Origin: Gnetum montanum | Lineage: Eukaryota; Streptophyta; Gnetopsida; Gnetales; Gnetaceae | DNA length: 64,000 bases | Direction of reading: 5' to 3' | Assembly (NCBI GenBank): GCA_015680685.1 | Contig: MNCI01002932.1 | Span: 180,667 to 244,666, forward strand | Part shown: positions 33,860-46,283 of the stretch, one piece after another | Layout of the letters: the number at the start of each line of letters is the position of its first letter | Position numbering within the stretch: position 1 is the first letter of the stretch | Notes under the pieces: model-generated | What the model saw: only the letters and a program-made list of their open reading frames with translations | What the model was told of the DNA's origin: nothing | Database searches by the model: none | Made by a program: the position numbers and the translations under genes

Positions 33860-35685
33860 TCCTTGGCATTTTTGGCATCTTATTATTTTTATTGAAGCCA
33901 TTGGAAAGCTTTATCTCTTATAAGTTCTAGCTTGAGAATAGTAGGATTAGCGAGATGGGTTCTAAGTTTTGCAACTTCAGCATCCAACCGTTGATTACTA
34001 GTGGTGGTTTCCTCTAGTTTTGCATTGGAAATCAATAGCTTGCCCCTCATCTCTAATAACTGTGGCTAGGTGGTTGATATATCTTTCAAAATTTTAAAGA
34101 TCTTCAAAATCGATTGCCTAGATCCAACCAATTATCCCAACACTTCCTCAAATTAGGTAATGTTCATCCTTCCACTCCCTACTCTTGTTGATGCCTATAC
34201 ATCTACCATGATAGCAACATCAAGGATAGATGTAGCATGAGCACTTATAGTTTCCCCAATATGGTCCACCACCATTTCCATTACTATCTCTTGGCTCTTT
34301 TGTAGCATGACCAGGATTTTTGCTTCTTTGTCTCATTTCAACATTATAGATAAGGTTACTACATTCCCAAAAATTTTGGGGAATGCTTATCCTAGAATGA
34401 ATACAGTAACTTCTCTAGCATTAGGATTAGACAGATAGGTGTCTAGTTCCTTTATTCTAAGGACAACAATGTCATTTTGCTATCTAGCCTACTAATGGTT
34501 CTTATGACCTTGTTTAGGTGGCTTATGGCTGGACAGTAGATTGAAGATTCTCCATTGCCTTCAAAGGCTTACTATTATTATAGAAACTACTCTCTAAGCT
34601 TCCTTAGTCATTTTGCAACTACCAACATTTTTGGTGTTGTCTCTCATGCTTTAGGTGGTGGTGGTGGTGATTGCTCCTCTTTTTGAAATTTGACTAGAGC
34701 TTTATCCTTTATCATCTCCTACCAAGATGTGGCAGGATCCCTATGAATCATATCATTTGAGTAGTAGGCTATACCTCTCCTTTTGTAAATTTTTCTAATT
34801 AAGCATGGGAACATAAATGTCTTTCTATCTTTCCAATTCTCCTTGAAACATTTTTCAATCTCAAGAAAGATGAGTTCTGGTAGGTTGACTAGGAATTTTC
34901 TTCTTAGAGTTATACATGCCTGGGCGAAGAAGAGTGTGACATTGCTTGGACTCACTAATAGATTAAAGTGATAGGTTGTGATTTTAAAATATGATACTCT
35001 ACCTTGGTGATGGTATCATACTCATTATGGTCTAGTCCATAGCATCACTAAACTCACTCTTTTTTAGCCTCTAGGTTTACTTAGGTAGATAACTCTACCA
35101 ACTTTTCCCTAGTGTTCAACAACTCAAGAGCTTCTACAATGGCCTTAACTAAGTAGGAGATGATGATGTTCTTTATTTTAATAGTAACATCTCCTTTTTT
35201 ATTGTTCCAAAAGATGTAGGTTTCTCTCATGTACCATTCCTCACCATTGAAGAGAATGGGCCATAGTAGAGACCCTTGAAGTTGTGTTCAAACCTCTTTA
35301 GGTGCAAGCTTCAAGAATGATTTGAAGTTTAGCTCCTATAGTATAAAGCTTTGAATCTCCTTGGTTTGGACCTTTTCTAGGTAGGATTCTGTAAGTGTGA
35401 TCTCTATATTATGTCTTGGTTTTGGGACTTTATCTTACCTATATTGGATTGTTTTTGCTATAGGAATCTATTTTAAAAATTCCACCTTAGTCTCCTCTCA
35501 TAGGGATTTGGTAGCATGAGTAGCTTTGGTTGCTTACTCTTGTGGTTGTTGTTGCTGTTGTTATCGTTGGTTCCTTCCTCTTCATTGTTACTTTCACCTA
35601 GGTTATGAAGGTCCTCCTACCTATGATCCTCTTTTGGGTTCCATCTGTGATCATAAACATAATCCAAGATTAGTTTCTTAGACAT
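33860..35685 (-). pseudogene. element B post-pol accessory ORF (env-like position, function unknown)
   Basis: A long degraded reading region between integrase and the 3' LTR, the position of the env-like ORF in Athila elements. It opens MSKKLILDYVYDHRW (ATG at 35685-35683), has an Asn/Gln-rich linker, then ELNFKSFLKLAPKEV and LLWPILFNGEEWYMRETY. A more conserved stretch at 34955-34719 is open (TLRRKFLVNLPELIF, FMFPCLIRKIYKRRG), which loosely recalls plant transposon-associated domains ending in a PSLI-type block. The C-terminus (about 33880-34060) looks coiled-coil (EMRGKLLISNAKLEE). Element C keeps the FGTF...WYLGETYQFW part, so it is family-specific coding sequence. I do not recognise it as a true envelope: no signal peptide or membrane segment is clear. 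Confidence 0.6.
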
Positions 35686-36089
35686 GGTCTTTGTTTCTTT
35701 TGGATACCCTTGTTTTTTCAATTGGTTATGTTTATTGATTAAACTTTGAAATTTCATTATTAAGTCCTTATTTAGTAATTATAGGTTTATGATATTATTT
35801 TATTCATGTTCTAAAGGAGGTTGATTATTGATATTATATCTTGTGATCATTAATTTAATATTATTTTAATATCTTATTCTAGGGAGTTAGAAAAATTTCT
35901 TAAATTTTTTTTTGTAAAACCTTAGTATTTGATGCCGCCACAACATTAACTATATCTTTAGTAGCTTGAGGATTGAAGAATGGGTAAAATTAGGTAAGTG
36001 GTGTAAAATTTATGGTTCTTGGAAGGCTCTTGAGCTTTGAAGAATGACAAAAAAAATCCTTGTGTGTTTAGAAGAAATTGTGAAAAATA

Positions 36090-36210
36090 AGCTAAGTGTC
36101 ATGCATATATATAGTATTTTTGTCATGTGTTGATAGGGATGCATCAACGGGGCTGCATTGACTCTTTTCATTACATTAATGGGGATACATTGACATAGCT
36201 ATTTGTAGTT
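36090..36210 (-). promoter_or_regulatory. U3-like promoter segment upstream of the accessory ORF
   Basis: TGTTGATAGGGATGCATCAACGGGG-type sequence (about 36128-36150) and a TATATATA box (36107-36114) repeat the layout of the element B 3' LTR (TGTTGATGGGGATGCATTG at 33670-33690, TATA near 33611), in the same orientation. The segment lies about 420 bp before the ORF start at 35685. It could drive that ORF separately; this is inference from layout. Confidence 0.45.
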
Positions 36211-37640
36211 ATATTTTTTACTTGAGATATTTAGAAATTTTTATTTAGTTTAGGATTAAAACAAGATCCAAATAGAAGCCAAAAAAATTGGAGAATCATA
36301 GCAACAACATAATCAAGGTTATGATTCACCAAATTGAAGCAAATTGAGTATGTGAAATGAGTGATTTGGAAATGTTATTGATGCAAGAATAGAGCAAAAA
36401 TTTGATGTTTCAAGCTATCAATATGATCAAATGTGCAATTGATCTATGGTTAGAAAATTGAACTTAAGGTAAATCAAAAGAGATGCAAGTGGGTCCTCCC
36501 CAAAGTAGGCATATGCCTAATATGGCCTTGCATAATCTCATCACAAGGACTCTGTAGGTATCTAGAATGATGAATGGTTATTTTAAGTTAAATTCCATAC
36601 TCATATGAGTAATTGTCTTAGGATTTTGCAAATTAGAAGACAAAACTATTAATTCACCATGGTATGAGGTAGTGAGGTGATAGAAAGTGAAGTGAGTGAA
36701 TGATAGATATAGAATGATGGATGAATAATTTGCATCCTATTCACACAAGATCCTTGGTGAATTTTATAATTAAGATGATTTGATATAGGTTTGTTCCAAT
36801 TCTAGACCAAGAACATTCTAATCATAGTGACCTTGCATTGACATATTCCTCTTCTTCTGCCATCAAGGGCCCATGAGAACCTCAAAGAACAACCATCACT
36901 TCAAGAAAAGAAGAAAAGAGAAGAAGAAAATAGGCTAGACCTTAGTTAGAGAGGTGCCTTTAGGCATGGGTAACATGTCTTTCCAGACCGATAACCAGTG
37001 CTTGTAGCACATGAGATTATCTAATGGGTGTGCTTTGAATTCTTGTTATTGTTTTTCTATGAGAACTATACCATGCAAAGACATGCTTCCCTTTTATGAT
37101 CAATGGTAGGAGTGATGATATACCAATGAAGAATCATAGAACTTAAGAAGGAAGTCAAGGAAAGAAAATAATAAATACCCTTGAGGTCACACCCTTTTCC
37201 AGTCTCACTTAGTCCTTGCCAAGTTTTTTGAATAACAAGATCACATGTTACTTTTTGTTTTAATGTGAAAGAACCTTCATGGTTCCATGATGTAGACTCT
37301 GCATGGAATAGATGGAATGAGTAGATTTCATGGATCCACTACTTGATATCATTAGAAAATTAATAGATTATTAGTAGAGAAAATAGCCTAAGGATAAAAT
37401 TAACCTTTTATTAATAAATCATAATTGTGATAGCTATGTTTAACAATTTTCAAAAAATTTGCAGTAGCAATGAAACAAAATCTAAGATTTCAAATAGGAC
37501 TAAATGAAAATAATAAGAAAATAACAAATAAAAAGGAAAATATATAAATTAATTAATAAAATATTAAGTGGAAAAATTATAAAGAATGTTATAAAATAAA
37601 AAGAAGAAAAAATTATTTATTCTCATTAATGTTTTATGGT
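36211..37640 (-). other. post-pol spacer of element B
   Basis: Non-coding sequence with blocks shared with A and C: GTGGGTCCTCCCCAAAGTA (about 36490), GGCATGGGTAACATGTCTTTCC (about 36965) and a single copy of the 84-bp unit of element A (about 37030-37090). The last few hundred bases before 37640 are A/T runs. Confidence 0.6.
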
Positions 37641-37644
37641 AGGT

Positions 37645-38830
37645 GGATATCTCCCCCATGAGTAAGTTGGAAGGAGGAGATTCAAAATATGGAGCATACT
37701 TATTCTTAATCAAATGTGTTAGTGTTGTTGTTGGTTACTTGGAAGACCATAAATGGTTTAAGTTATGCGATGTTGACTATCATGTGCTTTTGAGAGCTTG
37801 TTTGGTGGTAAATTACCATAGTCATCAAAGAAAAATTTGAATGGATAATGTAAGGTCTTGCACATAATATTTGAAACTTAGTTTTTTGTGGCACATGCGT
37901 GGGATTCTAATAGAGAGTCTTATCCCCTGATTTGAACATCAATATTTTGATTGTGCATCATGATGTTGATTATTGTGTGCCTTGTGTACTTTATTCATCA
38001 TAAGTAATACTCTTTGGTTTTCATCTAGCATGTTGAGTGTTATGAGTCATTATTTTTGTACTAAGTTAATGTCAATGTCAAGCTCACATGTAGTTGTGAG
38101 TGTACGGAGCTCAGTTTGAATTACTAGTTTAGGCAAATTTTCGTATCCTAACTCATAGGGAGAGTAGCATATAGGAAGTTTCCATGTTGAGCAATATGAA
38201 CAAAGGGAATTTTTGAGTTTTGTGCTCCAATGTTTCCTATATCTACTAATGGTTCATGTTATAATTCTTGTGAGTTCCCTATTGGTGACCTTTACTTGAC
38301 CATTGGCTTAGGGGTGATAGGGTGTTATGAGTTTATGTTTCACCCTTAAGAATTGCATTAACTTATGAAAAGTAGGACCTATGAAATATGTTCCATTGTC
38401 TGAAATTAGTGCTTTAGGTATACCAAACCTGTTTACCACCCATTTTTGGAAAAATTGGGTTGTAGTGGTAGATGTATAATTCGATACAAATGTAGCTTCA
38501 ACCCATTTGGTATAGTAGTCAATGGTAGCTATAATATGTACTATCCCTTTAGACATGGAAGTTATGGATTCCATAAAGTTAATTCTCCAAAGGGTAAAAG
38601 ACTTTAGTGGTTAAATCCATTGTTGGATTCCTTCCACTCAAATGATCATTTCTCCATCTAATTGACATCTCTCACATGAATGGGAGAAATGGTGATCATC
38701 CCTAAATATTGTTGATCAAAACTCTCCTGATATGGGGAATTTTATGGTTGTCCTTCTTTCTATGTGGTGGCCCCTGAAAGGACCTTTGTGAGCATCTTGG
38801 AGGACTCTCAATTGATCTGTGTTAGGTACA
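37645..38830 (-). pseudogene. element B integrase
   Basis: On the minus strand: LRVLQDAHKGPFRGHH, then SCERCQLDGE (both halves of the HHCC zinc site), then INFMES where the first catalytic Asp would be (DFMGP in A), then YYTKWVEA and ISDNGTYFIG (second Asp intact). The D35E Glu position reads Lys (GQVKV), as in element A. The open part is 38308-38574. The C-terminal end fades towards the internal polypurine tract at 37651. Confidence 0.82.
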
Positions 38831-38899
38831 CACCATCATGCTAGGTCATTGGTAGAAGCCTTGTAGAGGTTCTCTTCTATCTCCATGTAATGTTTGACT

Positions 38900-40380
38900 T
38901 TGTGAAGAAACTACTATTTCTTTCTATGATCTCATTCAATAGGAGTCTCTTATATGAGTAAATATGAGAGGAACTCATAATACCAATTTGTGACCCTTGG
39001 TGCTTGAACTTTCATGAACTTAGCAAAGAGAAGTTCATCTAGAAATTAATTAGATAAATGTTCTTCATCCCCATTCCTATCCCATCTTAATTAAGAAAAA
39101 TAATATAAAATTATATTCTCGGTCTCTTTTCTATCCATCATGATGAGATCCAATTCTTGTAAGATCACCAACCACCATATAACTTAGGGGCTTATCATTG
39201 GTTTATTCATTAGGAAGTAGATTACATTGGGGTCTGTATGCATAAAAATTTGGTATTCAAGCACATAGTGTTTGAATTTTACTAAGCAATACACCATCAT
39301 CTTGAGTTCCTTTTTAGTGGTGTCATAGTTGAATTATGTACCCATAATGCTCCTACTTGCACAATGGATATAATATGGACATTTTTTTATCATCCATTTA
39401 TGTAAGGATTGCTTTGAAGCCATTGTTAGTTATGTTTGTTATGATATGAAATGATTTGGGCCAATTTGGTGCACATAGAAGTGAAGTTTCTACAAGTTTT
39501 TGCTTTAACTATTAGAATGCTTGTTCACATTCCTTGGTCCATTGAAAGACTGCATCTTTCTTAGTGAGCTCTACTAACGTTTTGATGATTTTAGAGAAAT
39601 TTTCAATGAAGCACCTATAGTAATGCATATGACCAAGGAATGATCTCACATCTTTAATAGTTTGAGATTGTTTGATTATTCCTTGGATGATCCTTACTTT
39701 TTTAGGGTCTATTTTAATTCTTTTCCTTGAAATCCTATGTCCCATGACAATGTCATCTTGGACCATCAAGTGACTCTTCTGCCACTTGATCCATAGGAGT
39801 TTTTCTACACATCATTTTACTACTTGTCTAAGATGGTCCAATGTCTGTTCGACATTAGTTTCATTGGTAGAGACGTTATTCCTGAAGACTTCCATACTAC
39901 TACCAACCTACAATTAAAGGATGCTTAAAAGTAAGCATTGGAAAGTTGCAGGAGCATTACAGAGACTAAAAGACATCTTCTTATATATAAAAGTTCCCCA
40001 AGGACTTGTGAAAGTTATCTTGGTCTAGTCTTCAGGTGCAATTTGGATTTGATTATAATCATCATAATAATCCAAAAAAAATAGGAGTTATGTCCTACAA
40101 TTCTATCCAATAATTGATCCATAAATGAAAACCAAAAATGATCTTTCAATATGGCTATGTTTAATAGCCTAAAGTTTATAAAGATCCTTCATTATCCTCC
40201 TTTTTTGGCATAATAGCAACTGTACTTAGCTAGTTCCTATCGGCCATAGGATAGATGAATCCTAACTTAAGAAGTTTTTGAAATTCATTTTTATCAACTT
40301 ATTCCAGCTTTGGATTTAGCCTTCTTTACAACTACTTCTTTGGCTTAATGATAAAGTCTATATAGATTTGGTGTTGGCAT
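38900..40380 (-). pseudogene. element B reverse transcriptase and RNase H, catalytic DD changed to NN
   Basis: RT blocks on the minus strand: YYDDYNQIQIAPED, FTSPWGTFIYKKMSF, LCNAPATFQCL, then EVFRNNVST where A has EVFMDDFST. Both catalytic Asp codons read Asn (39875-39880). The thumb is open at 39512-39769 (VRSFLGHMHYYRCFIENFS, WTKECEQAF). RNase H remnants follow near 39210-39400 (FKHYVLEYQIFMHTDPN, FLMNKP). Many stops interrupt it. Confidence 0.85.
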
Positions 40381-40859
40381 ATGCACGGATCAATTCTAGT
40401 CAATTTATCATATGACTAGGTAAAGTCTATTAATCATTTGTTTATAACTTTTAGCAAATTTACTTTTTGTTCTTTAGTAAGATTGACATTGAGGATTATT
40501 GGCTTGCCATTATCAAGAAATGCATACTCTAGAGTTGCTGGTAAAGTTTTGAATTCAAGGAGTTCTCATTTAGAGTTATAAGAAATTTACAACTATCCCC
40601 AATCCATTTCTACTTCAATGTGGAAGAGGTAGTTTTGGATTTGCTCCATTTCATCCATCTTATTAATATAATCACTTATGAAAAGCTTAACTGGTTTCAT
40701 GCATATTGTTGAGTTAGAGAGGTATCATATGTTGTTAGCAATTGGATCCCCTCTTATTTTGTGGCTATTGTGTACATGCACCTTTGAGCTTTTAAAATTT
40801 TGACATACTTATTGCATGTTGTGATGGATGTGCTCTTTACGGTCCAAATTTTTTGTATG

Positions 40860-41420
40860 TAATGACATCCTGTGTCACTGTACATGATGCATGGAAACCT
40901 CTTCTTCTTTACTTTTGCAAAGTTATTTTTCTTGAAGATTTCTAAGAAAAGGTGTCAGAACCCTAGCTTGGCATTAATTATGCTTAGCCAAGTGCTTCCC
41001 ATGATAATTGGGAAGTTTCCTTTATAGTTTTCCACATGGATTATTAAGAAATCTTCTAGATAAGATCATTAACAAATGGTGGTTACAATATCCTCCACTA
41101 ATCCCAAGGGAATGGTGATGGATTAATCATTGAGCTCTAATTTGATATTACATTTCATTGATGAAGGCAGGTTCCAAGTTTTATATATCTCATGGTAGAT
41201 TAGGTTGACCCTAGAACCTAAGTCTAGTAGAGCTTTACAAGGATCATTTCATGCAATTTGTAAGTAGATTAGTGAACTTTTGAAATTAGATATTTTCCTT
41301 AGAAAGTTTCCTTACTTAATCTAGTTAGTATCTACATGAGTTAACATGACAATATGCACATTTTGGGATCTTTGGTTTGTAGGAAGCTTGTTGATAACTT
41401 GTGAAATAGTAGCAAGGATT
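40860..41420 (-). pseudogene. element B protease
   Basis: DPCKALLDLGSRVNLIYHEIY (catalytic Asp codon 41224-41222 intact), then SITIPLGLVEDIVTTI, NYKGNFPIIMGSTWLS and RFPCIMYSDTGC match the element A protease block for block. Stops interrupt it. The sequence between it and the RT (40380-40860) is a decayed linker. Confidence 0.8.
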
Positions 41421-41587
41421 ACCAGTCATGGATACTTGCAAGGGCTTAGGGGGACTATTAACTCTAAAGAAAACCCTTTTCCTAGGCTTACATTCAAAAC
41501 CACTAAAATTATAATCTTGCTATAAGTTCAAGGCCCTCTTGGTATTGCATTACTAAGGTTGCAATGGAATTTCTCCTTACATAGGTA

Positions 41588-41920
41588 TTATAGGTGAGAA
41601 GGGAGTAGAATTAGACAGTGTGGAATGTTGTTATGGATAATGAGGATAAGTAGAAGGAGACTCAACTCACGAAATGAAGTATGGTTTGCAAATTCATGAG
41701 GAGATATGGATTGTTGGACATAGTAATCATATGGGTTTGGCTTATGGAAAGGATAGTATGGGTTTTTCCATTGTTGATAATAATCATGAAGTTGAGGTGG
41801 TATGTTAGGTACTTTATTCTTGTGTTCTTGCACTATAGAATGTGGGAATCAATCAAATGGAGGATTGTGGGTTACATGAGGGTAAGGTTGCTAGAATTAT
41901 GATGAATAAAACTCAACATT
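41588..41920 (-). pseudogene. element B gag, C-terminal Tyr/Pro-rich tail
   Basis: The minus-strand frame 41833-41588 reads QLHDYYQQWKNPYYPF and NPYDYYVQQSISPHEFANHT. It aligns with the post-knuckle tails of A (YQQWQQPQSW, DPYGYHVQQPMSP) and C (QWQQSQSWGKPPL, NAYLVQHPVSPTES). The zinc knuckle expected just upstream is missing, because unrelated sequence begins at about 41920. Confidence 0.7.
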
Positions 41921-44900
41921 AATTCACTCTTAAAGAAATGATCATCTTCATTCAAATTCAATACAATAATCTCATTTCAATAATATCATTAAACTTAATT
42001 CTATATCTTCAAAATTTCTGAATGTCTATCTGTATATCTATCTCTCTACATATCTTTATGTATATCTATATCTCCTCTTATATTTTTGCTTTAATTTGGC
42101 ATGAAAAAACTTTGATTAATGGTTGCAATAAAGTTTGGCTAACATCTATGACTTGGATGTGAGTTGTAGCTAGGTCATAACTCCTTGCTTGAAGAAGAAT
42201 CATCGAGTCAGTTAACTACTATGAGGAACTATGATTAGTAGTCTTAGTCAATCATTTCCAATGATCAAGTATTCAAATCCTAATGATCTAGTAACCAAAT
42301 TAGATCAAAAGGTTCATAGTGACTACAATATGGATGTGAGTTATAGGGACTTACATTGATGGATTTACATTTCTATTACAAAATGAGTTATGAGTGGCTG
42401 CAAACTTCATTTGAAAGAAACATGGATGTTGCAAGCTCATGTAGGTTACATGAGCATGCAATATCTTACCAAACTCAAATTCAACATTCTGTGTTGTTGC
42501 CATCTCCATTCAAAGCTAACTCCAATTGTTTCTCAGTCCTCAATCTTTTGAAATTAACTCTTAATAGTTGTAGGATAGGCATTGTTTTCTTAATGAGTTT
42601 GAAACTTATTGGAAATTAAATTATGAGTGAAGACACTAAACTGTGGATTGCATAAAATCATAGCTGCCCATCCAAGTCTAAAAGATGAAGGAAACCAAGA
42701 GCAAGGAGCATCAATTCATGTCCTAACATAGCCCTCAACTAGTTCTTTATTGTCCTGATAAAAGAAAATAGAAGAACACATGTGAATTGATGGGAATACA
42801 ATAAATAAGAAGCACATAATAGAATTAATCCTGCCTATCATAACATCTAAAAACATACACAAGAGAAAGAAAAGAAGAAGTGGGAAATAAGAGTGCTCAA
42901 GAGTAGTTGAGCCTTCCCTTGAAGAGGATGTAGGAGCATGTGTTGAAGGAGGAGGTTAAGGTGCATCATCACCTACCTCCTTACTCATAAAATCCTCTTC
43001 TATCACCTCATCATCCACCTAGTTTGTAGCACCAAATGATCTAGCCTAGTTTGCATCAATGATCAGGAACCCCATGGGTATAAACTTTGGAAGTACATAT
43101 TTACCAAGCTCTTGGTAACTAACTATCTAGTGCAACTCCCTTATCTCGAAAAGCAAATGATGCTCCAAGATCTCCACATTGGAGGCTAACCAATATTGTC
43201 TCCTCTCAAGTTAATTGCAGTGAGCATGGAGACACATCTCCATCTCATTACAATGTGTAATGAGACTCACCTATAGGGCATCCAATTTGGCCATGAGCCA
43301 AGTTTTGGCTTTCATCAAAGCCTAGTTAGCACTGACCATACCCTCCCACTACTATGGCTATTATATGTTAGCATAGTAGGCCTTCCAAGTGGCCTTACCT
43401 TCATCTCTAGGGACACGTGGATTAGGAATCCACTAGACCTCCTCATTCCATGTCCTGGGTAGTTGCTGAGTGTAAAAGAGACATTCCACATTTGGAAACT
43501 AGTCCTTTCCCCATGCAAAAATCTCCTTGATGGGTAGGATAGGTGGTTAAATCCAAAAATGCTAATACAATGCCAAGATCACTGATGAGAAGGGAACCCC
43601 ATTGGCATCTCAAACTACCAATTCCATTCTGGATAAAAAGATAAATGGATAGTTGAGTGTGTAAGGATACTTTAAGTCACTCCTCACCAACATGCTAAAG
43701 GACCTGACATATGTCAAATGAGAGCTGCTAAGAATGTTTATCACTACCCTTGTAAGAACCCTCCTTTTAGAAGAAAGGTTCTTGTAGGAACATTCTATCT
43801 TATCCATGGCTACATCATGGAAGAGCTCAACTAATCAAGTCCTCCGTTCTGATGATGCTATTACAAATTGTTGTTTGATTAATCCTACCTACATCTCAAG
43901 AACCTCAAAAATTAGGGCCTCACTGATGTCATAGGACCTTGTGCCAATGTGAAGAGTCCATGATGCATGCAAGGTCCTTTAGAATATCAGGTAGAGCTGA
44001 TAAGCCTCTTGGTCATAGAACACCTCACCTCCTATCAAGAAAATTTCAAGTTGTGCACTATCAAAGAAGTTGCAACCGGTGAATTCACTACTTTCATAAG
44101 GGACTTGAAGTTCCTAGGTGTTCTCAATGGCACTGTAAGAAACTTCACCTCCCGACACTCGCACTCCAAATGCTCTATGTGCTCCTTATGAGTGCATTCT
44201 TGCTCCTCATCTTGAGCATGTTTCCGTGCTATTGGATTTGTAGCTACTAAAGATTATTGTTGAGTATGCCCCCTCTTATAATTGGATACAAGAGAAGTTC
44301 CTTACTACATGGAACATTAGTACATACAATGATAATATAATGCATAAAAGAGAACATGAAACAAAATACAATCAAAAGAATAATATCAAAATTACAAATA
44401 ACATAATGTAAATGAATTACAAAAGGTACAAAAAAACTATAAAAATCTACACTAGCAATTTCCAAATCTTAACAATATTAGTGCCCCTAACAAGGTCTAT
44501 GTTGTCCACAACATATATACCTAGTGTAGAGAAGGAAAATAAATATTCATGGTAGTAATACAATTTTGAATTATGCAATAATAAATCTATTTAAGAACTA
44601 ATAATGGATTCACTACTATAGCATAAATGTATTACACAATGAATACCACATTGAATATCATACTATTATATGTTTCTTAAATTGAATTTATTGTTTTCCC
44701 AGTTCTAGCTTAGAGAAAGCCCAAATTGATATTGAACTATTTATAACCTAGGATAACTACAAGAAAATATAATGCCCACTCTTAATAAAATTCCAATTTT
44801 TATTGCTCATGCACATATCCTAGCATTATCTTGCTATAGTAGATATGATTATCTTAGTTTCTAACTACGTATTTAGCAAGAACAAGAAGCTTCTAAAAGA

Positions 44901-44960
44901 AAACAAAAAAACCTAGTTCTATACAACATTCAAATTCATAAACAATGCTTGGAAGTGAGT
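41921..44960 (-). mobile_element. insertion splitting element B gag, with an unidentified ORF region
   Basis: About 3 kb between the two gag parts has no counterpart in A or C. It contains a TATC-type simple tract (42024-42075) and AT-rich sides. At about 42950-44230 there is minus-strand protein-like sequence: CYKNLSSKRRVLTRVVIN-type at 43807-43610 (also LTRVVINILSSSHLTYVRSF, YPYTLNYPFIFLSRMELV) and PRTWNEEV further on. I do not recognise this ORF; it may be another retroelement's accessory protein. No LTRs or target duplication were found, so boundaries and type are uncertain. Confidence 0.4.
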
Positions 44961-46149
44961 TCCATGGATCATGGTCTTGAGCAATATTAGATCGTTGAGA
45001 CCTACGTCCTTTTCCTAATCATACATATGGACCTCTTTCTTGTGAAGAGTTGGGTCCTAGTTATATTCCTCTACAATCTCCCTTTTACATAGTTCTCTTT
45101 CTTCCCTTGCAACTTATTTAATTAGCCTTTTGTATCTAGTGGGCTGTCAACTTTGATAATTTCCTTAGGCATAGATCCCAAGATTTTCCCTTATTTTATT
45201 ACAAATCCCATATATGATGTGACAAAGTTGCTCTTATAGTATCTACCCAATGCTACTTTTAGGGATTCATAGTTTTCTTGCTTCCATCCTTAGATCTTTT
45301 TTCTTAGATTGGATACTCTTAAATAGTTTTTTAATTTCTCATTGAAGAGCTTAAGCATTATGAATCACTAGTGAATTGAATCTGATTCTAATGATCTATA
45401 CCAGCTTTCAACTTCTATTATTTTCCTAGGAAAGAAGTTAAGCTTTTGTCACTTACTTTTGATATTTTGTAAGGTGTAGGCATCATGGAAGGCTTGTAGA
45501 TGATGTTGTGGATTAGAATTATAGCCTTTCTCAGATTTAGAAATGTTATTTATATCAAGCCATTAGATGCAACTTTCTCTTTGATTCCTGTGAGGTATTT
45601 GAACTACCTCCATCATCTATATCATGCTTCTAGTAGCCAATAAGGAGTCATCATCATCATACATGTCATGGTGATAATGTATATTTTTATTTTTCTGATT
45701 ATAATGATCTCTTCTATGCTCCATTTGATACCTAGTATCTTTTCTTTGATTTCCATTTCTATCTCTATCATGACCCCTTAGTAGAGCTCTATCTTTATAT
45801 CTATGTTCATCTTTGTTAGAACTAGACGTTGAAGATGTAGAGAAAGATGGTGGACTAGGAGACTTTCCATGGCTTCTATATCTCCTCCTATGGTTCTTGA
45901 TTCATCTCTTTTAGGTTTGGAGAAGGTCCTAGGCCTTGAGGCCCTCCTTGTTCTATGACTTGTTCCATCTCCTCTAGGATTTTCTATGACAGTTGAACAT
46001 AGTCCTTAAATATATTAAGGATCAGAATGAGCATATGAGATCCTTGCTTATAGTGTTTAATTGTGATGCTCTTCAATATATATCCTATCCTTTTTTCTAT
46101 TAGAGTTATTGTCATGTGATGGATTATCGGTCCTATGTAAATGAGACAT
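44961..46149 (-). pseudogene. element B gag, N-terminal and capsid part
   Basis: It starts at ATG 46149-46147 (MSHLHRTDNPSHDNN), matching the A start MSSSHRIASPSK. An Arg/Ser/Asp-rich linker follows, then the capsid-like block at about 45590-45150: WLDINNISKSEKGYN, HHLQAFHDAYTLQNI, ESWYRSLESDSI, SNLRKKI-GWKQ. It aligns with the same block in A and C. Stops are frequent. The frame is lost near 44960 at the inserted sequence. Confidence 0.75.
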
Positions 46150-46261
46150 GATTTTAATTAATAATGTATATTTTGCATAAAATATTAATATTTTCTAAAA
46201 AATAAATTATTAATGCTTTTACAACAATCATTTATAATATAACTAATCTAGATCACTAGCA

Positions 46262-46283
46262 CCATCCTTAGCAATGGTGCTAA
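46262..46283 (-). promoter_or_regulatory. primer binding site of element B
   Basis: On the minus strand TTAGCACCATTGCTAAGGA follows the 5' LTR, a mutated form of the TTGGTGCCATTGCCAAGGA site of A. The next bases (TGGTGCTAGTGATCTAGATT) are nearly the same in C. Confidence 0.7.
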
